Assembly: GCF_019132845.1 (NCBI RefSeq) | Contig: NZ_JAHSPR010000002.1 | Location: 186,001-250,000 of the forward strand | Reading direction: 5' to 3' | Source of the DNA: Advenella alkanexedens | GTDB taxonomy: Bacteria; Pseudomonadota; Gammaproteobacteria; Burkholderiales; Burkholderiaceae_B | Length of the DNA stretch: 64,000 nucleotides | Part shown: one piece after another, positions 39,495 to 48,975 of the stretch | Numbering within the stretch: the stretch's first letter is position 1 | How the letters are laid out: every line of letters starts with the position of its first letter | The notes under the pieces: generated by a model | What the model was told of the DNA's origin: nothing | The model's database searches: none | Seen by the model: the letters and a program-made list of their open reading frames with translations, nothing else | Made by a program: the position numbers and the translations under genes

Positions 39495-41566
39495 GTACAA
39501 CAAATCTTGATGGCCTGAATGCCTCCCAGCGTGAGGCCGTTTTGTACCTGGACGGGCCCTGTCTGGTCCTGGCGGGCGCGGGCAGTGGCAAAACAAGTGT
39601 GATCACGCAAAAAATCGCCTACCTGATCAATACTTGTGGCTACGATGCCAAAGGTGTTGTGGCGCTGACGTTTACCAACAAAGCAGCCAGGGAAATGGCC
39701 GAGAGGATTAAAACACTGATTGACCGAAAACTCATGAAAGGGCTGATTATCAGTACCTTTCATTCGCTGGGGGTCCGTTTTTTACGGGAAGAGGCCTCGC
39801 ATGCCGGTCTGAAGCCGCAGTTTTCCATCCTGGATGCCAATGACACCTACGGTATTGTGCAGGAAATGCTGGCAACGACCGACAAGGGGCGGATTCGCAT
39901 GGTGCAGCAAAAAATCTCGCTCTGGAAAAATGATCTGGTTACCCCTGATATGGCTGAAAGAATGGCTCAAACTCCCGACGAGGTGGATGCCGCGCTGGTG
40001 TATCGCAGTTATGATGCGACGCTCAAGGCTTATCAGTCGGTGGATTTTGATGATCTGGTTCGCCTGCCGGCCCAATTGATGATGCAAAATGCCGAGGTGC
40101 GTGAGCGTTGGCAAAAGCGCATCAAATATTTGCTGGTGGATGAGTACCAGGATACCAATGTTTGCCAATATGAGTGGGTGAAGCAATTAACCGGTTTCCG
40201 GAATATGTTCACTGCCGTGGGTGATGATGACCAGGCCATTTATGCCTGGCGTGGTGCAACGATTGAAAACCTGGCCAAACTGACCAAAGACTATAAGAAT
40301 CTGAAGTTGATCAAGCTGGAACAAAACTATCGCTCGGTGGAAACGGTGCTGAATGCGGCTAATCAGGTGATTTCAAAAAATCCCAACCTGTTTGGTAAAA
40401 AACTCTGGTCCAATTTGGGCAGGGGAGAACCGATTCAGGTCATTTCCATGGATAATGAAGAGGCCGAGGCCGAATCGGTGGGTATGCGTATATCGGCCTC
40501 GCGCTTTGAGCGTAATGCCCAGTGGAAGGATTATGCCGTTCTTTACCGGGGCAATCATCAGGCGCGAATTATCGAGCAGACATTCAGGCAGTTGCGTATT
40601 CCCTATACCATTTCGGGCGGACAAAGTTTTTTTGACAAGGCCGAGGTGCGTGATGTGCTGTCTTATTTGCGTCTGATTGCCAATGAGGAGGATGATCCGG
40701 CCTTTATTCGGGCGGTTACCACGCCCCGGCGTGGGGTTGGGCAAGCTACCCTGACTGCATTGGGTGAGCATGCGGCAGAAAAGAAATGCTCGCTTTTTGA
40801 GGCGGTGTTTGATGAGGAGCTGGATCATAAAATTGCCAGCCGGCAGCTTGAACCCTTGCGTGTCTTTGCCAAATTCATCCAGACCATCCAGTGGCGCGCC
40901 AGCAAAGGCAAGGCAGACCCGGTCCAGGCCGTGCAACCCGCTTCGGCCGATGTGTTGCTGGATGATATTCTCAAATACATGAATTATGAACACTACCTGT
41001 ATGAAACCCAGGAAGAACGCGCGGCGGAAAACCGTTGGCTGAACGTGCTGGAACTGGTGGACTGGCTCAAGCGCAAGTCAAAGGAAGATGGCCTTGACCT
41101 GATGCAGCTGGTGCAGCATATTGCCCTTATTACCATGCTGGAACGCAGCGAGGAAGAAGAAGAGCCGGATGCCGTCAAGCTAACCACCATTCACGCTTCC
41201 AAGGGGCTGGAGTATCCTTATGTGCACATGGTGGGCGTGGAAGAGGGCCTGTTGCCCCATATGGGCAAGGATGATGAATATGGCGATGCCAACAAAGATG
41301 CCGAGGCGCTGGATGTGCGTATCCAGGAAGAACGCAGGCTCATGTATGTGGGCATTACACGGGCACAGTTCCACTTGACCCTGACCTGGTGTAAAAAACG
41401 TCGTCGGGCACGTGAAGACCTGATTCGTGAGCCCTCTCGTTTTATTAGTGAAATGGGACTGGAAAGCGGACGCCAGCTACTCCAGGATCCTTATCAGGGC
41501 ATGAGTCCCAAGGAAAGACTGGTTAAGTTAAAAGAGATGCTGCAGAAAAAAACTGCCGGTGCATAG
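39491..41566 (+). CDS. rep: ATP-dependent DNA helicase Rep (UvrD/Rep family)
   Basis: A 691-residue superfamily 1A helicase. The family motifs are LNASQREAV at the N-terminus, GAGSGKT near residue 30, FTNKAAREM, DEYQDTN near 219, GDDDQAIYAWRGA, QNYRS, and the late motifs TIHASKGLE and YVGITRA. Segments such as LLVDEYQDTN, ILDANDTY and ISLWKNDL resemble E. coli Rep more than UvrD. It clears proteins ahead of forks. ATG 39491 overlaps the priA stop (ATGA). Confidence 0.92.
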   Translation: MSTTNLDGLNASQREAVLYLDGPCLVLAGAGSGKTSVITQKIAYLINTCGYDAKGVVALTFTNKAAREMAERIKTLIDRKLMKGLIISTFHSLGVRFLREEASHAGLKPQFSILDANDTYGIVQEMLATTDKGRIRMVQQKISLWKNDLVTPDMAERMAQTPDEVDAALVYRSYDATLKAYQSVDFDDLVRLPAQLMMQNAEVRERWQKRIKYLLVDEYQDTNVCQYEWVKQLTGFRNMFTAVGDDDQAIYAWRGATIENLAKLTKDYKNLKLIKLEQNYRSVETVLNAANQVISKNPNLFGKKLWSNLGRGEPIQVISMDNEEAEAESVGMRISASRFERNAQWKDYAVLYRGNHQARIIEQTFRQLRIPYTISGGQSFFDKAEVRDVLSYLRLIANEEDDPAFIRAVTTPRRGVGQATLTALGEHAAEKKCSLFEAVFDEELDHKIASRQLEPLRVFAKFIQTIQWRASKGKADPVQAVQPASADVLLDDILKYMNYEHYLYETQEERAAENRWLNVLELVDWLKRKSKEDGLDLMQLVQHIALITMLERSEEEEEPDAVKLTTIHASKGLEYPYVHMVGVEEGLLPHMGKDDEYGDANKDAEALDVRIQEERRLMYVGITRAQFHLTLTWCKKRRRAREDLIREPSRFISEMGLESGRQLLQDPYQGMSPKERLVKLKEMLQKKTAGA

Positions 41567-41641
41567 GCTTAAATGCTATTTGCAACAGGTGTCCGCATTT
41601 TTGGGTGTGGGTGTTTAGGGACGGATGCCGGTGAAAACCGA

Positions 41642-41791
41642 TTATCCGGGTCCATTGGAAATGGAATTGCGAGAAACCAAAAGGGATTTAAGGTGCTCCT
41701 GGCTTTTATGACCAATATGGTCGCACAATAAAGAGTCGGCAACTTCGCTGCCAAAAATGGTTTTCACTGCGTTAAACAGTAAATTGAACAT
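41642..41791 (-). CDS. possible small protein, 49 residues
   Basis: A short frame beginning MFNLLFNAVKTIFGSEVA, with protein-like composition and a hydrophobic or amphipathic start followed by a polar region (about 18-49). Its ATG is preceded within 7 bases by a run of nine G on the coding strand, which could serve as a ribosome-binding site. I do not recognise it. A different-frame 61-codon minus-strand frame in the same place looks less natural. It may equally be non-coding. Confidence 0.3.
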   Translation of the reverse strand: MFNLLFNAVKTIFGSEVADSLLCDHIGHKSQEHLKSLLVSRNSISNGPG

Positions 41792-41798
41792 GATGTTT

Positions 41799-41807
41799 CC
41801 CCCCCCC
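41799..41807 (+). repeat. nine-C homopolymer tract
   Basis: Nine consecutive C (G on the minus strand) directly upstream of the possible 49-codon gene, at the distance of a ribosome-binding site. Tracts like this can vary in length by slippage. Confidence 0.6.
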
Positions 41808-41908
41808 TTTGTTGGATTGTATCTAGGGGTTAGTCCCTGTTTTTCTTGGTGATGGTGGCCATAAGCCGTGGATGTCTCTATCCAGGGTGATAGGCCTAGA
41901 GAAGGAAA

Positions 41909-41940
41909 TAAAAAAACCTCCGGTGATACCGAAGGTTTTT
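41909..41940 (-). terminator. rho-independent terminator of the cytochrome c gene
   Basis: On the minus strand AACCTTCGGT pairs with ACCGGAGGTT (one wobble, 3-base loop) and a T-run follows. It lies about 30 bases beyond the stop. Confidence 0.85.
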
Positions 41941-41968
41941 GTGTGGTGAAAATTGCGAAGGCAGTTTG

Positions 41969-42505
41969 TTATTCTGCTGCGGGTGCTTCGGGTTCGGTCA
42001 AAGAACCGCCTGATTTGTTTGCCATGTATACAACCGCACGTTTGACTTCAATATCATCCAGGGAAGTGTCGCCACCTTTGGCAGGCATGGCGTTGAATCC
42101 TTCCAGTGAATGTTTGAAAAGCGTGTCCTCACCTTGTGCGATGCGTGGCGCCCAAGCTGCGCTGTCACCTATTTTTGGGGCACCGGCCACACCGGCGTCA
42201 TGGCAGGCCATGCAAAGTTTGTTGTACAGGGCTTCACCGGTCAGTAACTGTTTGGGGCCGGTTTCTTCTGTTTCTGTGACGATGGTCACGTTGTATAAGG
42301 CGACTGGCGCGATACGGGCGGCAATGGCTTCATGAGACATGGCATCTGAGCCGTAACCAACCCTGGGAGTTGTATCTACCAGCTTTACCAGCAGGATGAT
42401 CGCGATGACAGGCACCAGGAATGACAGGCCCACGACAGCAATCAGCTGCTTGGGTGATTTGATGGGACTTTTGTGTTCTTCGTTGTGTACTGTTTGTTCG
42501 CTCAT
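41969..42505 (-). CDS. membrane-anchored cytochrome c5-like protein
   Basis: A 178-residue protein with an uncleaved-looking N-terminal membrane segment (about 20-43) and a single class I cytochrome c domain. The heme-binding motif CMACH is near residue 95, and a distal methionine is available in the FNAMPAKGG segment. Its topology places the heme in the periplasm, where it probably shuttles electrons between respiratory complexes. The Ala/Glu-rich tail is not conserved. It has its own terminator and probable promoter, so it is monocistronic. Confidence 0.87.
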   Translation of the reverse strand: MSEQTVHNEEHKSPIKSPKQLIAVVGLSFLVPVIAIILLVKLVDTTPRVGYGSDAMSHEAIAARIAPVALYNVTIVTETEETGPKQLLTGEALYNKLCMACHDAGVAGAPKIGDSAAWAPRIAQGEDTLFKHSLEGFNAMPAKGGDTSLDDIEVKRAVVYMANKSGGSLTEPEAPAAE

Positions 42506-42805
42506 GGATCAAATCCTAAGGTTTTTGTTTGCGCAAATACGAGTGGGTAATGAAATCCGGTCATTTAGTATTGTTAATCAGATTATACTTACTAAAAGTA
42601 CGCGGAAGATTATAGTGATGAATTATAGCGACACTATCTGAAATTTGTATGAATTCCAACAATATATCCCCTTAAAATGCCATTTTGCTGTGCGTTTTAT
42701 GATCAAAAGCCTGTTTTTTTATAAGCTGTCTTATCTTTTAAACAGAAATTTTGTTAAATAGTAGCGGTTATTAAGATTAATAAGGTACAATCATCGGTTC
42801 TGTCA
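42506..42805. other. AT-rich region between the cytochrome c gene and tRNA-Arg
   Basis: About 300 bases with no gene. It holds a perfect TATAAT on the minus strand (42582-42587), 77 bases upstream of the cytochrome start, and a TACAAT on the plus strand (42786-42791), suitably placed for the tRNA gene. The -35 regions are weak in both. Confidence 0.5.
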
Positions 42806-42880
42806 GTCTCCGTAGTTCAATGGATAGAATGAGAGTTTCCGAAGCTCTTGATACAGGTTCGATTCCTGTCGGAGACGCCA
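42806..42880 (+). tRNA. tRNA-Arg (anticodon CCG), CCA encoded
   Basis: A 75-base cloverleaf: acceptor GTCTCCG pairs with CGGAGAC, the T arm has GGTTCGATTCC, and the anticodon loop TTCCGAA gives CCG, reading CGG arginine codons. The CCA end is encoded (42878-42880). It stands at the junction of core chromosome and the accessory island. Confidence 0.95.
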
Positions 42881-42925
42881 AATGAATACTTATACTGCCT
42901 GGCAGCGGTACTAAAGAAAAATGAA

Positions 42926-42961
42926 AAAAGCCCCTGCTTTCCCATGAGAGCAGGGGCTTTT
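42926..42961. terminator. bidirectional terminator between tRNA-Arg and hsdR
   Basis: A perfect 13-bp stem (42926-42938 with 42949-42961) with GC core GCCCCTGCT. T-runs follow in both directions, so it can serve the tRNA and the minus-strand hsd operon. Confidence 0.88.
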
Positions 42962-43019
42962 GTTTTTATAACCGTGAGTAAAATCTGCTCACCAAAAAGA
43001 TGAGTAAGCCGTAACAAGC

Positions 43020-46000
43020 TCACACCCTTCCCCCCACACCTTTAAATTTCTCCACAAAAGCAGAGATTTTTTGGAGGACAGTTTGCTTTTTAATCAAATA
43101 CTTCGGGTTTAGCGGACTCATCTTAGGCAGCAGCTCATTTAAGGCCGTACCTTGTTCGCTGGCATACTCACGTCGTAATGAGATGCTCAGGTAACGTCTG
43201 GCAGCGTCACTATTCAGGTTTTCTTCGGCAATCAGTGCTTCGGCTTCGCGTTTTTGCTCGTCTTGAGCGTAGTTGAAAAACGCCTCAATAACACTGGCTT
43301 TATCCCCTATCTGATCCAGATCCGTTTGATTAATGAAATCCACAACCAAACTTTCTTTGGCTCGATTGCCTAAGCTGGCACGGATCATCCGACGTACTTC
43401 ATCCACGAGCTCGGTCTTGCTCTTGTTTTTTTTGTTTTGCTCAAAGATCAGCTCCAAAATGTAGTCAAGGTTGATCTCTTGTGATTTAAGCAAATCCACC
43501 TCAAACACCACATCATCCCAGTCAATGGTGGATTGGCTCTGTTGCTCTCCTGCTTTTTGGCGACGCTGCCAATCACGAATATCGTTATAGGTAGAGCGAT
43601 AATCTTGCACCTTACGCTCAGCGGGCAGACGTATGATTTGCAGCTCAGCCAGCTTTTCATCATCAAGGTAATGCTCGGCCTTAAAGGCCTCTACGGCCTG
43701 TGCATCGCTCAGGTCTAGGTTTTGTAAGGCTTTAAGGCTGGCGTACTCATCGTAGTTTTGCAAAATGTTCTCAACGCGCAAATACTCACCAAATAGCTTA
43801 GCGAAGGCTTTTTTGTCGGCCTCTTTTTCTATGGCGGATGGGTCAGGAAAGCGCTGCTCCAGCTCGCTCACCACGTCCATAAAGCCGCGCCGTGCTTCAC
43901 CGGTTACCACATCCGTAAAGCCCTCCATGTATTCCTTATAGCTTTTCTCTAACACCACGTTTTTAGTGTTTTTGTCGCCAAACAGGGTAATGGCATCAAT
44001 GGTGGCTTTTTCCAAATCTCGGAAGGTGACGATATTACCAAAGGTTTTGGTGGCATCGTAAATACGGTTGGTACGCGAGTAGGCCTGCATTAAGCCGTGG
44101 TAACGCAGATTTTTATCCACGAACAGGGTATTGAGCGTTGGCGCATCAAAACCAGTGAGGAACATGCCCACCACAATCAGCAGATCAATCTCCTGCGATT
44201 TCACCCGTTTGGCCAAGTCGCGGTAGTAGTTTTGGAAACCGTTACTATCCACGCTAAAGTTGGTTTTGAAAAACGTGTTGTAGTCATCTATCGCTGCGCT
44301 CAAAAACTCTTTGGCGCTGCTGTTCATGGCCGACACTTCAAAGCTTTCATCGGCAATATCGCCAATAGCGTCTTGTTCCTCGTTAGCCGCAAAAGAAAAT
44401 ATTGTGGCGATTTTCAGCGGCTTGTCCGCGTCTTGTTGCAGTTGGTTCAAGGTTTCATAGTACAGCTTGGCGGCATCCACGCTGCTGACCGCAAACATGG
44501 CATTAAAGCCTTGGTTATTGCCTCGCAAGCGGTGGGTTTTCTGAGGAAAGTGGGTCAGCACATACTGCGATATTTCGCGAATCCGTTCGGGGTGCAATAA
44601 GGCTTGCTTGTTCTCTAGCGCACTCAGCTTTTGCTCGTCCTGCTCCTGCTCCAGCGCCTTAAACTGTGGGCGGACATCGTTGTAGTCCACCTTAAACTTC
44701 AGCACTTTTTCATCCCGAATGGCATCGGTAATCACATACGAATGCAGCTCGCGACCAAACACACTGGCCGTGGTTTCAGCCCCCAAAGCGTTTTCTACAA
44801 AAATCGGTGTGCCGGTAAAACCAAACTGGTAATAATGCTTAAATTTCTTTTGCAGATTTTTCTGCGCCTCACCAAACTGGCTGCGGTGGCATTCGTCAAA
44901 AATAAACACCACCTGCTTGTGATAAATAGGCAAGCTTGCCTCGCCCTTGATCAGGTTATTCAGCTTTTGAATGGTGGTAACGATAATCTTGTTATCGTCT
45001 TTATCCAAATTGCGCTTGAGGCCAGCGGTGCTGTCAGAGCCGTTCACACTATCCGGTGAAAAGCGCTGGTACTCCTTCATGGTCTGGTAATCGAGGTCTT
45101 TCCTATCAACCACAAAGAACACCTTGTCGATAAAGTCCAGCTCGGTGGCTAGCCGCGCCGCTTTAAAACTGGTCAGCGTTTTACCCGAGCCTGTGGTATG
45201 CCAAACAAAACCACCGCCTTCTGGAGTGCTCCATTTTTTGCTGGCAAAAGCACTTTTGATCTTCCACAGAATCCGCTCGGTGGCGGCAATTTGGTAGGGG
45301 CGCATCACCAGCAACGTGTCGCTCACATCAAACACCGAGTAATGCAGCAGCACGTTCAGCAAGGTGTTTTTTTGAAAGAAGGTCGCAGTAAAGTCTTTTA
45401 AGTCTTTAATCAGACTGTTGTCGGCTTTGGCCCAGTTCATGCTGAAGTCGAAACTGTTTTTATCGCGCTTGGTCGTGTTGGCAAAATAACGGGTATCGGT
45501 ACCGTTAGAGATCACAAACAACTGCAAATACTTATACAGCGAGTTGTCTGAGTTGAAGCTCTCTTTGCTGTAGCGGTGTATCTGATTAAAGGCTTCACGA
45601 ATAGCAACACCACGCTTTTTCAGCTCGATATGCACCAGCGGTAAACCGTTCACGAGTATCGTCACATCGTAGCGGTTCGCGTAGCTGCCGGTTTGCTCAA
45701 ACTGCCTAATCACCTGCAATTTGTTGCGGGCAATGGTGTGTTTATCGACCAGATAAATGTTCTGAATCCGGCCATCGTCAAACACAAAATCCAGAATGTA
45801 ATCGTCGTGGAGTTTACGGGTCTTGTCGGTAATGCTGTCGCTGGGTTTATCCAGATAGCTCTCTACAAAGCGCTGCCACTCCCCTTCCGTGAACACCACC
45901 TTATTCAAGGCTTGCAACTGCTCTCGCGCATTGGCCAGCATGGCTTGTGGGTTGTTCAGCCCTGCTACGTACTCATAGCCTTGGTGTTGCAAATCTTGGA

Positions 46001-46118
46001 TCAGCTCTTGCTCGAGCGCGTCTTCGCTTTGATAGCTTTCCGCGACTTGCCAGTTTTTAGTGTATTTGTCCAACACAATAAAGTTGTTGGATTCGGCAAT
46101 GGGTGTGTAGCTTGTCAT
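43020..46118 (-). CDS. hsdR: type I restriction enzyme motor/nuclease subunit HsdR (type IC)
   Basis: A 1032-residue subunit that translocates and cleaves unmethylated DNA as part of the HsdR2M2S complex. The N-terminal PD-(D/E)XK nuclease residues fall at D151 (YDVTILVNG), E165 and K167 (HIELKKRG), and the Walker A lysine in HTTGSGKT is K313. These are the positions known for EcoR124I, which places the enzyme in family IC. The helicase box reads DECH. It is last in the minus-strand hsd unit and is separated from hsdS by prrC, a chimeric mini-frame and a dead rhuM remnant. Confidence 0.95.
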   Translation of the reverse strand: MTSYTPIAESNNFIVLDKYTKNWQVAESYQSEDALEQELIQDLQHQGYEYVAGLNNPQAMLANAREQLQALNKVVFTEGEWQRFVESYLDKPSDSITDKTRKLHDDYILDFVFDDGRIQNIYLVDKHTIARNKLQVIRQFEQTGSYANRYDVTILVNGLPLVHIELKKRGVAIREAFNQIHRYSKESFNSDNSLYKYLQLFVISNGTDTRYFANTTKRDKNSFDFSMNWAKADNSLIKDLKDFTATFFQKNTLLNVLLHYSVFDVSDTLLVMRPYQIAATERILWKIKSAFASKKWSTPEGGGFVWHTTGSGKTLTSFKAARLATELDFIDKVFFVVDRKDLDYQTMKEYQRFSPDSVNGSDSTAGLKRNLDKDDNKIIVTTIQKLNNLIKGEASLPIYHKQVVFIFDECHRSQFGEAQKNLQKKFKHYYQFGFTGTPIFVENALGAETTASVFGRELHSYVITDAIRDEKVLKFKVDYNDVRPQFKALEQEQDEQKLSALENKQALLHPERIREISQYVLTHFPQKTHRLRGNNQGFNAMFAVSSVDAAKLYYETLNQLQQDADKPLKIATIFSFAANEEQDAIGDIADESFEVSAMNSSAKEFLSAAIDDYNTFFKTNFSVDSNGFQNYYRDLAKRVKSQEIDLLIVVGMFLTGFDAPTLNTLFVDKNLRYHGLMQAYSRTNRIYDATKTFGNIVTFRDLEKATIDAITLFGDKNTKNVVLEKSYKEYMEGFTDVVTGEARRGFMDVVSELEQRFPDPSAIEKEADKKAFAKLFGEYLRVENILQNYDEYASLKALQNLDLSDAQAVEAFKAEHYLDDEKLAELQIIRLPAERKVQDYRSTYNDIRDWQRRQKAGEQQSQSTIDWDDVVFEVDLLKSQEINLDYILELIFEQNKKNKSKTELVDEVRRMIRASLGNRAKESLVVDFINQTDLDQIGDKASVIEAFFNYAQDEQKREAEALIAEENLNSDAARRYLSISLRREYASEQGTALNELLPKMSPLNPKYLIKKQTVLQKISAFVEKFKGVGGRV

Positions 46119-46159
46119 TGGCTTTTATCCTTTTTGCTCAATCGTTTTTTATTTCACGG

Positions 46160-46355
46160 TCAAAACCTGACTCTCTGGGTCTGAGTTTTGCCTGCTATCG
46201 CGCCATATTCAGTGGTAGGTTCCATTTTGGAACATAGCAGTTTTTCGTCTCAATCACCTCTCTCAAAAATATTCTTCAAGTGCTTGGTGATTGCCGGGCG
46301 TTGTGTAGAGTAAGAACTCCGTGGCTTGGTCTTGTGTGCTTAATTGTTGGCTCAT
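46160..46355 (-). pseudogene. remnant of a RhuM-family gene
   Basis: Three pieces in different frames resemble the N-terminal part of RhuM-family (virulence-associated, often RM-linked) proteins: MSQQLSTQDQATEFLLYTTP from the ATG at 46355, then KNIFERGD after a frame change, then CSKMEPTTEYGAIAGKTQT ending at the TGA at 46160. The domain is cut short and frameshifted, so it cannot make a RhuM protein. The identification is from memory of the family. Confidence 0.6.
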
Positions 46356-46366
46356 AGGGTCCTTCT

Positions 46367-46549
46367 TTATGCAGTTGCAACGGTTTCAGTCTTGGAAAAG
46401 CTCAGCAGCAAGCTGCGGTAAAACTCGCACAGCTGTTCGCGCAGTTCGATTTCGCTTTGGTCGCTTTCAGCTACTTGCCAGTTTTGGGGATATTTATCCA
46501 ATAGGATAAAGTTATTGGATTCGGCGACGAGCTTAGTGTGTTCAACCAT
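46367..46549 (-). CDS. chimeric HsdR-start / HsdS-end mini-protein, 60 residues
   Basis: The first half copies the HsdR N-terminus: residues 9-33 are 21/25 identical to HsdR 8-32. The second half copies the HsdS C-terminus: residues 34-60 are 16/27 identical to the last 27 residues of HsdS. The ATG overlaps the end of prrC (ATGGTTGA), so it would be translated by coupling. It is most simply the scar of a deletion between tandem hsd clusters, with the join at a GCGAA sequence shared by the two parents. A peptide with the assembly surfaces of both subunits could also be functional; this is speculation. Confidence 0.7.
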   Translation of the reverse strand: MVEHTKLVAESNNFILLDKYPQNWQVAESDQSEIELREQLCEFYRSLLLSFSKTETVATA

Positions 46550-47726
46550 GTTGTTCTTCTTCCTTCTGCCAATAACCGTAATTGCTTACCAAGTGGTTCA
46601 GAAGCAAAGCTACCGTATTCTTTTCAGGAGCACTGGGCTCAGAGACGACTTCATTCGACAATGTTGAATGACTGGTAAATTGAATAATCCGGTTCAAATA
46701 GGCCTGCTTGTCGTCAGGCAAAAGTTCTGACCACTTTGGATAGCCTAAAAAACTGGCGGTCTTCTCATACAGATTGCGCAAAAGCGTAAAATGGTACTTC
46801 TGCACCTTGTTTTCAGCGATAGCATTCTCGAGCGTTTGCTTTAAATATAGATGGTAAGAGAAGCTTTTATTGGAGTCGCCATACTTATCCAACAGCTCGA
46901 AAGTGCCATCTTCAAAACGTTCCAACAGGTAACAAGATTTACTGTTTAGCTCGTTGTAAAGCACGTTATAAAATAACGGACTGTGGGTGGTGACAATAAA
47001 TTTCAGGTTCGATTCGCTGGACTTGATAAGACCAGCCAAGTTGACCGCCAACTCAATTAAATGATTTTCATCCAGAGAGCTCACAGGATCATCAATAAAT
47101 ACATAATCTAACTGGTCAAATTGATTGGTTTCTCGCTCTGCAGGCTCAACGACATTTAGGATGGTGATCACTTGGTCCAGTAGCGTGTAGAATATACTCC
47201 AGATAAAGCTACTTTCTTCGCCTTTGGATATTTTCAGAGGCTCCGTACCTTTGTCATCACCCCGCTCCAGTGTAAAGGTGACCTCAGCAAAGTCTTCACT
47301 AAAGTGTGGAGTCAATTTGTCATTAGCGAAGCGTTGGAAGTACTTAATGATATTTCCATCCTGCCCAAGGTCTTTCAGTAAAGTCAGCAACCAGTCAGTA
47401 TAGGTATTCGGCTGAATTTTCAGCCTAGGGGCGACATCCTCTTCCAAGTCGTTATCCCAATAGAAGAGGTCTTCGGTAAAGGCGTTGTAGTAGAGAAATT
47501 TTTTACGAGATAACATTACGTCATTTTCGTCGCCTTCATCAAAGTCTTTAGGTGCAACCAATTTCTTGAACTCGCGAGACAAGCGCGTTTTACCCGTACC
47601 ATTAAAAGCGTAAATCAGTTGCACTTTCGGCACCTGCTTGACCACCTCGACCTCAGTGGCTTTCTTATTCTTCACCGTTCTTGGCGCATTTAATTGCTGC
47701 GCAATGTCTTGTAACGTCTTGCTCAT
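46542..47726 (-). CDS. prrC: PrrC-family anticodon nuclease (tRNA-Lys)
   Basis: A 394-residue protein resembling E. coli PrrC closely in length and sequence. The ABC-like NTPase half has Walker A NGTGKT (residues 42-47), the signature SKGEE (167-171), Walker [13 protein letters not shown] (208-219) and the TTHS H-loop. The ribonuclease half has R317, E321 and H353, matching the known R320/E324/H356 triad in spacing, and D284 in KYGDS matching the anticodon-recognition region. Known PrrC cleaves tRNA-Lys at the wobble base when phage T4 Stp inactivates the type IC enzyme that masks it. It starts one base after hsdS, as in the prr locus. Confidence 0.93.
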   Translation of the reverse strand: MSKTLQDIAQQLNAPRTVKNKKATEVEVVKQVPKVQLIYAFNGTGKTRLSREFKKLVAPKDFDEGDENDVMLSRKKFLYYNAFTEDLFYWDNDLEEDVAPRLKIQPNTYTDWLLTLLKDLGQDGNIIKYFQRFANDKLTPHFSEDFAEVTFTLERGDDKGTEPLKISKGEESSFIWSIFYTLLDQVITILNVVEPAERETNQFDQLDYVFIDDPVSSLDENHLIELAVNLAGLIKSSESNLKFIVTTHSPLFYNVLYNELNSKSCYLLERFEDGTFELLDKYGDSNKSFSYHLYLKQTLENAIAENKVQKYHFTLLRNLYEKTASFLGYPKWSELLPDDKQAYLNRIIQFTSHSTLSNEVVSEPSAPEKNTVALLLNHLVSNYGYWQKEEEQHG

Positions 47727-47727
47727 A

Positions 47728-48975
47728 TCAAGCGACTACCTTGGTATCTGGCTTAGGGAAGCTCAGCAACAAATCGCGGTAGTATTCGTACTGCTGTTGG
47801 CGCAGCTCGATTTCGCGGGGCAAGCCTTCGGTGAGGGAGGTGGTTAGCGTATCGAATTTGTCGAGGATGGCGACGATGCGTGCTTGTTCTTCTAGTGAAG
47901 GTACTGGAATTAGATATTCTAAAATTTTCGGTTTATTACCTCGTGGCATTTTTGCGCCTTTAGCATGCTGCATGTTGTACTCAAAAAATTTATCATCAGC
48001 TAGAACTTGATATAAATATTTTGGGTTTACAGCAGTATCTGTAGGATGAACTACAAGAACATCCCCATTCGTTCCACCAACTCGATCAGCATGCCAAATT
48101 TTCTTTAAATAAGGACGTATATTCCCTATCAATATATCACCCACCTTGTATTTTGTAAGATTTCCACTATCTGGAGTGCGGGTAGAGTCTATTTTTCCAG
48201 CTCGATTTTGTAACAAGCTTTCAACACCAACATAATTACTGCCATCGAGCTCTGTATGCCTAATACGGCTCTTTGAGTACTCGGCTACCTCCCCCAACGT
48301 CTTCCACTCCACTTCCCCTTCTTCAAAACTCAACAACTGGTCGCGATAGTAGTTGTATTGTTGCCTGCGTAGGTTAAGCTCGGCGGTCAGCTCGGCGGTC
48401 ATGGCGGTAAATGCGTCTAGAATACGGACGATTTCGGCTTGGATTTCCAACGATTTTTTGGGGTTGTCTGGGCAGGGGATGGGGCACTCAAAACCATTCA
48501 TGACAGATGAACTTAAGTTGTTAATAGTTGAGCTTTTCAACATTTCATCCATATAACGTTGAAAAATAGCGCTAGTTAAAATATGAAACATATACCCTGG
48601 AAGTAGATTGCTATGAGGTCTTACAACCCCCATAAATCCACCAAAGTAGTAATCCAAATCCTCTTTAATAAAAGCTACTTTACCAACGTGCTCTCTGCTG
48701 CCGCTAGCAGCACTTATTAAAATGTCATTTTTATAGAGTTTTTGTGAGCTTTTTACTTTTGTGTCATGCGTAACAATTTTAATATCATCAAAGTTCAATA
48801 CGTTACCTGATAAGGTGATATTGTTTGCTCGCAACACCTTAAATCCTTCACTATTTGAAGATTCATTCGATTTACTGTAAGTAAGACCGCGAACATAAAA
48901 GGCTACATCACCAAGCCTCACCCACTCCACCTTTACACCATCCAATAGCTTTTCAATAAATCCTAAGTTATTCAT
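47728..48975 (-). CDS. hsdS: type I restriction-modification specificity subunit HsdS (type IC)
   Basis: A 415-residue DNA-recognition subunit with two target-recognition domains (about 15-170 and 220-370), each followed by a conserved helical region. The central region (residues 192-215, MTAELTAELNLRRQQYNYYRD) and the C-terminal region (IELRQQQYEYYRDLLLSF) are repeats of each other. The central one has two TAEL units, as in EcoR124I, where two units give a 6-bp spacer and three a 7-bp spacer. The start overlaps the DUF1016 gene by 8 bases. The recognised sequence cannot be deduced here. Confidence 0.93.
   Translation of the reverse strand: MNNLGFIEKLLDGVKVEWVRLGDVAFYVRGLTYSKSNESSNSEGFKVLRANNITLSGNVLNFDDIKIVTHDTKVKSSQKLYKNDILISAASGSREHVGKVAFIKEDLDYYFGGFMGVVRPHSNLLPGYMFHILTSAIFQRYMDEMLKSSTINNLSSSVMNGFECPIPCPDNPKKSLEIQAEIVRILDAFTAMTAELTAELNLRRQQYNYYRDQLLSFEEGEVEWKTLGEVAEYSKSRIRHTELDGSNYVGVESLLQNRAGKIDSTRTPDSGNLTKYKVGDILIGNIRPYLKKIWHADRVGGTNGDVLVVHPTDTAVNPKYLYQVLADDKFFEYNMQHAKGAKMPRGNKPKILEYLIPVPSLEEQARIVAILDKFDTLTTSLTEGLPREIELRQQQYEYYRDLLLSFPKPDTKVVA
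48376..48399 (-). repeat. hsdS: tandem 12-bp TAEL repeat in hsdS
   Basis: Two adjacent 12-bp units (ACCGCCGAGCTG and ACCGCCGAGCTT on the coding strand) encode TAEL-TAEL. In type IC enzymes the number of these units sets the spacer between the two halves of the target site. Confidence 0.85.

Larger units (their letters stand above)
41567..41968. other. intergenic region between rep and the cytochrome c gene
   Basis: About 400 bases without an established gene. It holds a possible 49-codon minus-strand reading frame, a nine-C tract and the terminator of the cytochrome gene. No clear rep terminator is visible. Confidence 0.6.

Noticed and set aside
41569-41754. 61-codon minus-strand frame
   Set aside because: Proline/cysteine-rich, no ribosome site and no family; the overlapping 49-codon frame is more protein-like, though also unproven.
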